A stretch of DNA of 64,000 nucleotides from Beroe forskalii (lineage: Eukaryota; Ctenophora; Nuda; Beroida; Beroidae), in assembly GCA_011033025.1 (NCBI GenBank), contig WFMF01000456.1:1-64000 (forward strand). Reading direction: 5' to 3'. Made by a program: the position numbers and the translations under genes. Positions 12,001 through 22,500 of this stretch are shown here, piece by piece. The notes below the pieces were generated by a model that made no database searches, was not told the origin of the DNA, and was given only the letters and a program-made list of their open reading frames with translations. The first letter of the stretch is position 1, and each line of letters begins with the position of its first letter.

Positions 12001-15000
12001 TGTATTCCATCACTGTCCCTTTACTCTTTACCAACTTCCAAAGGTCTGGGTTGAAGTTACCAATAGTCGTTTCTTGGGTTACCTGAATAATGAGAGTTTC
12101 TAGTGATAGTTATTGTGCTGTGATTAAACGCAATTTAGATACGAAAGACGATTTTCCATTAAAAATAAGAATGATGATATTTTGAACATGATGACAGTCC
12201 GTAATGAACATTGCTACAGAATAGCGAACATACAGTAATTGAATTAAAATGAATCTTGCTTTCCATTAAGGAGTCAAATGTAAGTGTAATTGTAACGCGT
12301 TACATGTGATTGTTTGCTCATAACTCAATAGCAACAGTACAAACCTCAAAAGACAATTCAAATAAAGTAAACTAAAATACAAACAATCAAACTATTCAAA
12401 GGAATGATCCTTCCCTCACCAATCCCGTAGACACCAGCGTGAAGTCATCGCCACTAAACACAAACCCTGGATAGCTCGTGAACACCTGATAAATTACAAT
12501 GAAGTAAAATAAAACATTTCAGATAATCTCTGACATTAGATTTAACGAGTAGTTTGTTTTTGCTACAAAGTCTTTGAGGGGCCTCTGCCCCTTTCCTCCG
12601 CTGGGGCTGCGCCCCAGACCCCTGACGCCACCAGCCTGAAGGCCGGTTTGGCTCAGTGAGAGGCTTAAAAAGAGACAATAACCTGTCTTTTTCCCGGGAT
12701 AACCCCTTCCCCGGAGCCAGGCAAAGTCCTGTAGTTGAGAGTGTAGTGTTTGATGACACGGAGCATGGCTTGGTAAGAGTTCCAGGTAACGTGGGATACC
12801 AGGAGGTCGGCAGAGGTTAGCTTTACCAGGGCAGAACAGTGTCCTGAATGGTATTGGGTTCAAGGGCCTTGTCAGAGGTTAGCTTTACCAGGGCAGAACA
12901 GTGTCCTGAATGGAGGGATGTTGGGTTCAAGGGCCATGTCAATGAAATCAACAGTCAAATCAAAATCACCATGAATTGCTTGAAAAACGATCAATCACAT
13001 CGAGATCGGATAGGTAGTACAGTCAAGAGGTAACAGTAATCAAATGCAATCACGGTATTCTAAATCTGAATGCTAAATAGCTCAGGGCGCATAATAAAAA
13101 GAATGACCTGATCCCAGCAACTTTTGCAGCATTTGCTCCTCGATTCTCGTCAACTTCCCTCTGATATCTCTGTCATTTTCATGATCCGTGCCCAGATCGG
13201 ACAGGTTTTCTCTGTCCATCCCTCCATCACTCTCCTGAAAGAAATACCCGTTCTTTGCATGATGACACGTGCAATTTTGCAAAGATTGCCACTTTGCGAC
13301 ACAATTTACCCGCCGCGCGCGCCTAATGAAAACAGTGCGCGCGACATGCTTGCGCGGATTGCCCATATTTAAATCGTTCGGTTGCCGCGCCGGGCGAAAA
13401 CAGTATCCGATTTGTGTGAAATAGTGACAAAATGATTTGCCACTCCGAGATGCCATGAAAAATTCCTCATTGTAAAATTCCTCATTGTAAAATGTCATGA
13501 ATCTTAACTTTTAGGTGTCTGCATAGACTTAGGTTGATCGATCAAATTCATAAACCGAAAACATGCAAAAGTGATCATACAGGCTCTGTTTCGTTCGATG
13601 AACCTAAGTCTATGCAGGCCCCTTACCTCTGACAAAGCCACCTCCAGATCTATCAGATCTCCCATCATGTTGATAAGATGGAATTGTCGCAGGTTTAAGG
13701 TGTTCGGATACCTCATACTGAAGCCAGTGTGGAGACCTAGGGTTATTTCAAGGTTTATTTTAAGGGTTATTTCTAGGTTTATATAAAGCACTATATTTCG
13801 GATTTCCTTGGATTGTTTTCTATCTTAAATGAGATTTTGATAGGGTCCATGCAGCATTTCAATGGCAAGTTTTTGATTATCATGAGATATCATTTAATAA
13901 ATCCAGGCATTATAATAAAGTTGTTACCTTCGATTTGAATCAGTATAAGGTGAATCTGATGCCAATACGCAGACTTTGCTCCGTATCTAGCAATCATTTG
14001 CTGCATCCACTGGTAGTTCGATGTCATGTAGGCGTATAACTTATCACAGTATTGCGACTGATTTGCACAGTAGTTTCTCATAGTGTTACACCACTCTGAC
14101 ACCACTCTACCCTGACACCTCACACCACTCTTCCCTGACACCACTCTTCTCTGACATTACCCTTCTCTGACACCACTCTTCCCTGACACCACTCTTCCCT
14201 GACACCACTCTTCTCTGACACCACTCTTCTCTGACACCACTCTTCTCTGACACCACTCTTCTCTGACACCACTCTTCCCTGACACCACCCTTCTCTGACA
14301 CCACTCTTCTCTGACACCACTCTTCTCTGACACCACTCTTCTCTGACACCACTCTTCTCTGACACCACTCTTCTCTGACACCACTCTTCTCTGACACCAC
14401 TCTTCTCTGACACCACTCTTCTCTGACACCACTCTTCTCTGACACCACTCTTCTGACACCACTCTTCTCTGACACCACTCTTCTCTGACACCACTCTTCT
14501 CTGACACCACTCTTCTCTGACACCACTCTTCTCTGACACCACTCTTCTCTGACACCACTCTTCTCTGACACCACTCTTCCCTGACACCACTCTTCTCTGA
14601 CACCACTCTTCCCTGACACCACTTTTCCCTGACAACACTCTTCTCTGACACCACTCTTATCTGACACCACTCTCTGACACCACTCTTCTCTGACACCACT
14701 TCACTCTGACACCACTCTTCTCTGACACCACTCAGTCACCTGGTGGCAGTGACGTATCCCTCTCCAACCCCAGCAGCTCGAGCCTGTAACTCGTCAGGCT
14801 GAGTTCCGTTGGTGTGCACTGCCAACATCGACCAGCCTGTACTGAAACGAAAACTTTGAGGAAAATTATAAAATTTTATTACAGACAACGTGATTAATCA
14901 ATAAGGTAATTTAAGCATTGTGGTGTTTTTCAAAGCAATGGCCATGGAAAATGGACAAATTATTGAGTATGGAGACCGAATTCCGTAACATCATCTATCG

Positions 15001-15543
15001 GAGAAATGTTCTAATTTCTAAAGAAGCCCAATTTGAGGTCTCTTGTCTTCTCATTACAAATATGTAGGAAACAAATAGGTCAGCAGGGGGTCAGTAGGCG
15101 TTCGCCAGGGGTCACCAGGGGTCAGTATAGGGTCAGTAGGGGGTCATTGGTATACTTTCAAACGACCACAGTTTGAACCTGTTGATGAGATCTTGAAACT
15201 CCACTGTAGCGACAACATCCCCCTCACGAGGGTTTTCTGTCACACTCATATCACTCAAAACGTAGAACACATCACTCTGTTCTGTGTAATCACTCTGTTC
15301 TGAGTAAACATCACTCTTTTCTGAGTAAACACTCTTTTCTGAGTAAACATCGCTCTTTTCTGAGTAAACACTCTTTTCTGAGTAAACATCGCTCTTTTCT
15401 GAGTAAACATCACTCTTTTCTGAGTAATCACTCTTTTCTGAGTGAACATCACTCTTTTCTCTGTCCAAAGAAACAGTACCCAAGACAACGGTACTCAGGA
15501 CAACAACAGCTGCTATAGCAACTAGTCTACACAGCGAAAACAT
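9062..15543 (-). CDS. PLBD1: Phospholipase B-like protein (PLBD1/LAMA family), complete, 14 exons
   Basis: Lysosomal N-terminal-nucleophile hydrolase family. Exons: 15179-15543, 14740-14841, 13928-14106, 13627-13736, 13108-13234, 12683-12843, 12420-12485, 11936-12082, 11660-11741, 10867-11003, 10562-10677, 9688-9863, 9421-9487, 9062-9161. All phases agree and sum to 1935 nt (644 aa plus stop). Residues 1 to about 20 form a signal peptide. Residues about 30-90 are an in-frame repeat around SEKSDVY, not part of the usual family. Family motifs follow: STGWSML, EGYVTAT, INMMGDLIDLE, GHCSAL (Cys297, presumed nucleophile created by self-cleavage), SYPGF, YNSGTYNNQWM, YWPSYNTPYF, NPRALIFKRDQ, SRSDLNP, AAAGPTW and a terminal RW segment. 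The exon 3 acceptor lies inside a minisatellite and is the least certain junction. Whether it is PLBD1 or PLBD2 by orthology is not settled; motifs read closer to PLBD1. Confidence 0.92.
9285..9415. repeat. Short direct repeats in PLBD1 intron 13
   Basis: Five irregular copies around ATCACGCCGGGTATCGTGG, separated by AGTATGA-type spacers, lie between PLBD1 exons 14 and 13. No function is evident. Confidence 0.75.
9843..10340. repeat. 30-bp minisatellite made of the PLBD1 exon 12 splice acceptor
   Basis: 17 copies of a 29-31 bp unit, plus-strand core GTAGTTGTTATATCTGGGGG. On the transcribed minus strand each unit contains CCCCCAG followed by ATATAACAACTACTCCCAC, which is exactly the acceptor and first 19 or so bases of exon 12 (9688-9863). 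The exon-proximal copies are mostly 30 bp, a multiple of three. Clearly the array grew by duplicating the intron-exon junction. Confidence 0.93.
11000..11140. repeat. Small duplications in PLBD1 intron 9
   Basis: Two copies of AGGGGTCCAG(A/G)GT and two of CCTTA(A/G)CG(C/T)GCTATTATTCCAG lie just upstream (in transcription) of exon 10. They are non-coding. Confidence 0.7.
12811..12937. repeat. Two-copy tandem duplication of the PLBD1 exon 6 acceptor
   Basis: A unit of about 60 bp, covering the acceptor and the first 33 or so bases of exon 6, occurs twice (about 12811-12870 and 12871-12937). The inner copy is contiguous with the exon and gives the family sequence; the outer copy is a decoy acceptor lying in intron 5. 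Confidence 0.85.
13513..13623. mobile_element. Hairpin MITE in PLBD1 intron 4, TTA target duplication
   Basis: Inverted arms CTGCATAGACTTAGGTT and AACCTAAGTCTATGCAG are perfect. The outer ends read GGTGT and GGCCCC and are bordered by TTA on both sides. A three-base TTA duplication and GG-starting ends suit PIF/Harbinger-type elements. It lies 3 bases from the exon 4 donor. Confidence 0.72.
14093..14735. repeat. 16-bp minisatellite filling PLBD1 intron 2
   Basis: About 40 copies of TTCTCTGACACCACTC (plus strand) span almost the whole intron, from about 5 bases after the exon 2 donor through the exon 3 acceptor. On the minus strand the unit has no stop codon in any frame, so three overlapping open frames of 170-187 codons appear; these are repeats, not proteins. 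The core CTGACACCACT also forms the array at about 17820-18045. Confidence 0.92.
15285..15455 (-). repeat. In-frame coding repeat in PLBD1 exon 1
   Basis: Units of 18 or 21 bases (plus strand ACTCTTTTCTGAGTAAACATC type) encode EKSDVYS or EKSVYS, about nine times, between the signal peptide and the first conserved block. Unit sizes are all multiples of three, consistent with selection to keep frame. The stretch is charged and hydrophilic, probably disordered. Confidence 0.88.
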
Positions 15544-16563
15544 GCTCGGTCAACTGAGGAATGTATAATGAATGTTATATCGGGAGGGAAAGTTAATCAA
15601 TAAGGAAAATGCATGATCTTTTAATAAGAATTCAATGACGAAACATAAAAAGTGTGCCATTACTAAGTTTAATTGACTTGCTGATTTTTTTACGAAGACT
15701 ATGAAGGAAAATCAGACGAAGGAAATTGGAAACATGGATCTAGAAAAAACTAAATAAATAACGAAACGGTGTTACGAAACTGACCGAATCTACTTTTCTC
15801 AGGAATCTTTAGGCAAGGCGTGATCCGATGTTCTAAAACCTTTTAAACCAGTAAGAAACTATGAACTTATAAAGGAACAAAGTACTAAAGTAATGGGAGT
15901 TAAAATAGCCAATATTTCTGTGCTAGATTTTGTTTCTTGCGGAAGATTTAGAGCTAAAAGAATTTGCAAAGTATCTGCGAAGTGCGGCCTCTACAGCTTT
16001 GGGTACTGCTTTACATTTCTTATGGAATTTGATAGCAAATCAAAGGGTACAAAGCGATGGATATCTGGCGGTAAACCGGAAAGTCGATACCTTGATATCA
16101 ATGAATTACAGTATCTGATTTTTCATCACAATTATATCTCAGCTTGTTGAAAAATTTGCAGTGACAAGCGATAAACATCAAAATGTAAATTATGTCGCAA
16201 TCAGGTATTTAGCAAGTTTATTGGTCAGGGAATCAGGTCACAAAACAGAGCTTACGTTAGTAAACATTTAAAAATTCAAATTAGTACCAATTTCAGATTT
16301 TGTATCGTGTCCTACTTCCGCATTATATTGAAGCATTTTACAACGCCTGTCTTGAGTTTTAATTCAATGAAATTTGAACGCTGATAAAGTTTCTTTTCAG
16401 GTAAATTGAATTAGAGAAAAGGCAGTTGGTGAGCTGACAATACAGAATTTGCAGTACGTTTAAATCAACAAAATTCCGACGAATCCCACTTCGCAATCCG
16501 TCGTTTTAAGTTGTAAATTTGCAAAACATTAACAGCTCCGTGCATTCCTCATTTCGTTGTAAT
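15544..16563. promoter_or_regulatory. Shared intergenic region between divergent PLBD1 and mannosidase genes
   Basis: The 1020 bases between the two start codons hold no recognisable exon; the short open frames at 15893-16150 lack family resemblance. Two lysosomal hydrolases reading outward from one short region suggests a bidirectional promoter, but I see no clear CLEAR-type (GTCACGTGAC) motif. This is inference from position only. Confidence 0.45.
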
Positions 16564-19500
16564 ATGACGAGACTTTGTTTTTTAGTTGTCGCTGCTTTAT
16601 CGATAGTGGGCTGCAGTGGTCTTATTCGAGATGCTTATCTTAGAAAACTCAGGTAAGAATAATAAAGTAATAATCATATTGTGTAAAAAGGCTAACACAA
16701 GTAAATGTGCTCAGTGCTGTATTAAATATTTATTAAGTATTTATTGTTTACCTTCATCAACGCCTGCTGACATCTTGAGATTTCATTCACATCACCATTT
16801 CTTCATTTATCAAACACAGCTCTGATTCTCTGAACCTTGGAATTCGTACCTGAAAATAAGTTGAACTCGCGAAACGAAACCTAGATACCAACCTTGACTC
16901 TTATTTAAAATTAAATTTCCGTCTATTGACCTTTCAAAGCTTCAACTTCTTAACTTCTTAACAACCTACTCCCCCAGAACACCAGAAAACGAGCGGCAAA
17001 GTGAGAGTGACGCCTCAGTGACAGCAGATGACAGTGACCTTGTGACAGTGCACGTGGTGCCACATACCCACGATGATGTGGGGTGGTTGAAGACCATGGA
17101 TCAGTATTACTACGGGGCCAAGGGAGAGATCAGGAAGGATGGGGTAAGTGTTGATTTCACCGTTTTCTAAATAATAGTCAAATTTTGTGAGTTTTTAGAT
17201 TTAATTTCCACTAGTTATACGCACAAAATTCGGACTAATTGAACCTAACATGAAAAGGTATCATATCAATAACCAAAACGCTAAATTTCCATAGCATAAA
17301 ATACCACATCTATTGACCAAATTTCCATTCCTCTTCAGGTTCAGTACATTATCGACACAGTGATAGACGAGCTGTATAAAGACCCTGCTAAAACCTTTAT
17401 TTACGTGGAAATAGCTTTCTTCAAAATGTGGTGGGAGGAACAAGGTAAAGGAACTTTTATTCTTTTTTTTAATCTAATACTCTCCTATTAAAATTTAATT
17501 CACGGTGTCAGTCACGATTGTTCACAATCCTGGCAGAAAACCGTTAATAAAAGTGACCACTGCTATGATATGAACGTGTCCTCTGCAACCCCATTTCCAG
17601 ACAAAGCGACGCACACCAAAGTACGTGAACTGATACAAAGGAAACAGCTGGAGTTTATAAACGGGGGCTTCGTGATGAACGATGAGGCGGGGGTCCACTA
17701 CTCCGCAACCATTGACCAGGTGACGTCATTATCATAGCGCAATGTGGTGAGTTGATGACGCAACCATTGACCAGGTAATAGCATTCGGAGGCAGATCGAC
17801 CCTTTCGGACACTTACTTTACATTGACACCACTTTCTTTGACACCAATCTCCTTGAGCCTTGACACCACTTTCCTTGACACCACTTCACTCTGACACCAC
17901 TTCACTCTGACACCACTTCACGCTGACACCACTTCACATTGAAACCACTTTCCTTGACACCATTTCACTCTGACACCCCTTTCTTTGACACCAATTCACT
18001 CTGACACCCCTTTCTTTGACACCACTTCACTCTGACACCACTCTTCTGCAGTTCAGTGCCGGGCTGGTCTGGCTCACTGAAACCTTCGGAGGTGAGGCGG
18101 AGCCGAGGGTAGCCTGGCAGATCGACCCTTTCGGACACAGTAGGGCGCAAGCAGCACTCAGTTATCAGAGTGGACTGAAGGGGGTGTTCTTTGCAAGGAT
18201 TCACTATCAAGGTAACATGACCCTCCAACCGTGAGAGGGTGCTACGGATGATCTCTATGACAGAATTATAACAGTTATCAATATTGATATTTTCAGAGAT
18301 GTCTTGACAGTAGTTAGTGTTAAAATTCTACTTCTACTTCTATCTTCCATGAACTAAAACATTTCAACTTTTTGTAATTAATGAAGTTTTTGGAATTTAG
18401 GAAAGTTTAAATTCATTTGAAAGATCGAACCCCATTGTTACGTGTCTGATAATTAGAAATACCTTCCAAGACTACGAGCGAAGGAAGAAAGAAAAAGACT
18501 TGGAGTTCATGTGGGAAGCTGAGGGGGATTCCGTGTTTACTGGAGTGCTGTACAGGGCCAACTACATGGAACCAACAGGTTCGTAGCTGAGGATAAGGTT
18601 CAAGAATTTGATGGAATTTTAGTGTTGAGGTCCAGCCCTGCTGACGACGATAATCACATGATTTTCGAAAGCTTCTGATATTTTAGTATTTTGAACTTTC
18701 CGTATCATTTAAACGTGTTTTAAAACTTTTCAACTATGTACCGACTTATGTAACTTTTTATAAACTTTCCTTCCAGGTTTCTGTTTCGACACCCGCTGCA
18801 CGGACACCCCCATGATAACCAACCCTAACTCTCCTGAGTATAACCTGCCGCAGAGAGTAGCGGACTTTGTGGAGTACCTCAAGGTTACAAAACTTTAGTA
18901 TTCTTTTACTTTAGTAGACTCAAATAAGTGAAATCATGATCCTTAACAGCTAAACCTATTAACTTATCAACTTTTCGGAATACTTAAATATACTCCAGTA
19001 GCTGAGGGCAAGGTCGTGTACCCATCATTGTCGAGAAGGTTTCTCGACGGTTTTCGGCACGTTAGACCATGCTGAAGAAAACGTACTTGCTGCCGTTCGA
19101 TGAATCGACGTCCAGAGGGGTGATATGGCCACGCCCATTTTTGCCCTCAGGCGGTATTATGAGACATGATTATTTCGACTTCTGATGGTCATAGAGACTT
19201 CAGAATTAAACTAGAGTGTCTATCTTATCGAGGGGAACAACTTTTTCTCTGACAACTTTTTTGTCAGATAATTAGTTAATTGACCAATTAGCTAATTGGG
19301 CAATTTTTAAAAATCCTAAAAAACTTTTTATGGCTAAAAATGATCATAATAACCTGAAACGTGGAAAAAAGTGGTTTTTAAGAATATTTTAAAAAAATTT
19401 CACTTAGAAAATTTTTTGACTTAGAAAAATTTTGAGCAAAAAAACGAAATTTTCATTTTTTGCATCCTTAATTAACTTGGCCCAATAATTTTTGACTTCT

Positions 19501-22500
19501 AAAAGTCACTGTGATTGCTTTTTTCTGTTCTGACAGCATATTTTGACTGCTCCTACTGGAAGTTTGCCCCCTTCAGAACTGGTTTCAGAGCCGGGATCAG
19601 AGTAAAGCTGTGACAACTTACCTCCCCAAATGAGCGCCTTGCTTATGATGCTTCCACTGCACTTAATTTGTAGCCAAGATCAAGATAAGCTGCCCCTCCT
19701 CAAGTTACTGGAAGTGTACTCACTTCATAACTGGTTGTAGAGTCAGCTGGCTCTGCAACAAGTTAGGAAGAGAGCACATGCTTGTAAAACAGTGGTGACC
19801 CTGGCGCCCAAAGTCACCACTGTTTACAAGCAGGTGACTGCCCCTGTACCAGACCACTCCAATCATGGTGCTCAGAGAGGCACTCCCACTGTCTACATGT
19901 GGAAGCAGGAACTAAAGATGAAAGCTGTGGAAACTGACCTCCCCAAATGAAGCCAAGATGGGCTGCTCCCTCCTCCCTTCTTAGGATAGCCAGACGGACC
20001 CGCCAGGCTGTCCTGCAGGGAGAACACCTGTAACACCCATCAACATTTCTCACTAAATTCTCTCTCGCAACAACCAAGAGTGCCTTTTGCTGTGGGACGC
20101 CTGACACAGTGAGTAGACACCAATGCTGCATGGTGGACTATAATCACGGGATCATGGATGGCACCCAAAAGTCTTTCCTCACCCAACCTATACAAACATG
20201 CAAGCTTTTATCATTATCCATGACTTCTTCCCAGACGAACTGTCCCTCTTTCGTGTTCTACACGCAGTTCTTCGCATCTGGGTTCCCTACCAACCCTTCT
20301 CCATTCTCTTGCATTACGAGCTCGGAGCTGCTAATCCACAATGCTGTGGCCTGATATCAGGGGTTGCAACTCGCACTTTAAACAACCCCCCTTCAAGCAT
20401 ATTTGCCGAGCAGATCTTCTGGATGAATAGGTACCAGATTGTGAACTTACCAATCAGAGCTCAAGACTTCGCCAAGATTGAACACTTCCCTTTGTTCTAC
20501 TTTTAGTGGGTGATGCTGACAGAGTGTGAGTGACACTCAGCTTAAGACTGCACCTTTGATGATGCCTTGATGATGACTGGACCAAGTTTTAAGATATTGC
20601 CTACAGTCAAGATAGGCTTTCAGGAAGTTCCACGGGGTAGAGTTACAGGGGAGGGCCAGGAGGGCCATGGAGTGGAAACTGTTGTGTGAGCCCTCAGCAA
20701 TGATACAGTGGATGAGTCTCAGGGAAGCGCCGTGCTTTCTGCTAGTTCCACATGCCGTGGCTAAAGATGTGTGTTGTAGAAGAGGTCTCAATCCATGTAG
20801 TGACAAAGTAGGAGAAGAAGGAAGTCATGACTACAGTAAGAAGGGGCTTTAGGGTTCTCCCAACTCTGTACAAAATCACCCGCTGGAATGAAGAAGATGG
20901 CTCCATTCTTGGCAACGTCATCTTTGATTGCTTGATTGGAGAGTTCTCGATCAGCTAATCATCCTGAAGTTCTGCTCGACAGAATCTGTCGAGCAGCTTG
21001 AGCTGCTTGATTACAGTACAGTATGGCAGCAACATTATGGTCTGTTCAGTGTGTCAGGAGTCTCACTGCAGACCCCCATTTCTGGGGAACGGTTACAAAA
21101 AAGTCAATTTTGGTTGAAGTGTGCACAAAAAGCGTCCAAAAGTGTCAAAAACGCGACAAAAGCGTCTAAAAGTGTCAAAAATGCGACAATAAGCGTTCGA
21201 AAGTCTCAAAACATGCAGGAAACATGACAAACTGAAAATCTTGTCGTCCCCCTAAAAATGGGGGCTCTGAAGGAGGCAATGGTTGTTTTAAGAGAAAATG
21301 TAGTCAGGAAGGGTAATGGATGTTCCATATCTCGGGGGAACAGGGGTTCTCCAGGCTGAACAGCCTGGTGGGTCAGTCTGGCTATCCTAGCGACCTAGAA
21401 ATGGAGGGGAGGCAGATCCTCCTTCCACATGTTGAAGTGGTCAAGAACAGTGGTGCTCAACTTCCAGTCAATAAACAACAGTGGTGATCCTGGCTCTGCT
21501 ATCAGGTCTGAAGAGCGCACACTTCAAGTAGTGAGGAGGGGAAGCTTATATTGGCCTTGGCTTTAAATCAAATGCAGTGGAGGCATCATAAGCAAGGCGC
21601 TTATCTGGGGCAGTCAGTTGCCATAGCTTTAATTTTGTCTTTATTTCCTGCTTCCACAAGTAGACAGTAGGAGCGGCTCACTGAGCACCATGATTGGAGT
21701 GGTCTGGTACAGGGGCAGTCACCTGCTTGTAAACAGTGGTGCTCTGGGCGCCAGGGTCACCACTGTTTTACAAGCAGGTGCTCTCTTCCTAACTCTGACT
21801 CTACAACCAGTTATGAAGAGAGTACACTTTCAGTAACTTGATGAGGAGCAGCTTATCTTGACATTGGCTTCAAATTAAGTGCAGTGGAGGCATCTTAAAT
21901 AAGGCGCTGATTTGGGGAGGTAAGTTGCCACAGCTTTCCTCTGATCGTGGCTCTGAAACCAGTTCTGAAGGGGGCAAACTTCCAGTAGGAGCAGTCAAAA
22001 TATGCTGTCAGAACAGCAAAAAGCAATCACAGTGACTTTTAGAAGTCAAAAATTATTGGGCCAAGTTAATTAAGGATGCAAAAAATGAAAATTTCGTTTT
22101 TTTGCTCAAAATTTTTCTAAGTCAAAAAATTTTCTAAGTGAAAATTTTTTTAAAATATTCTTAAAAACCACTTTTTTCCACGTTTCAGGTTATTGTGATC
22201 ATTTTTAGCCATAAAAAGTTTTTTAGGATTTTTGAAAATTGCCCAATTAGCTAATTGGTCAATTAACTAATTATCTGACAAAAAGTTGTCAGAGAAAAAG
22301 TTGTTCCCTCGATGAGATAGGCACTCTAGTTTAATTCTGAAGTCTCTATGACCATCAGAAGTCGAAATAATCATGTCTCATAATACCGCCTGAGGGCAAA
22401 AATGGGCGTGGCCATATCACCCCTCAGGACGTCGATTCATCGAACGGCAGCAAGTACGTTTTCTTCAGCATGGTCTAACGTGCCGAAAACCGTCGAGAAA

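Noticed and set aside
14107-14699. Three overlapping minus-strand frames of 172-187 codons
   Set aside because: They are one 16-bp repeat read in three phases inside PLBD1 intron 2, not proteins.
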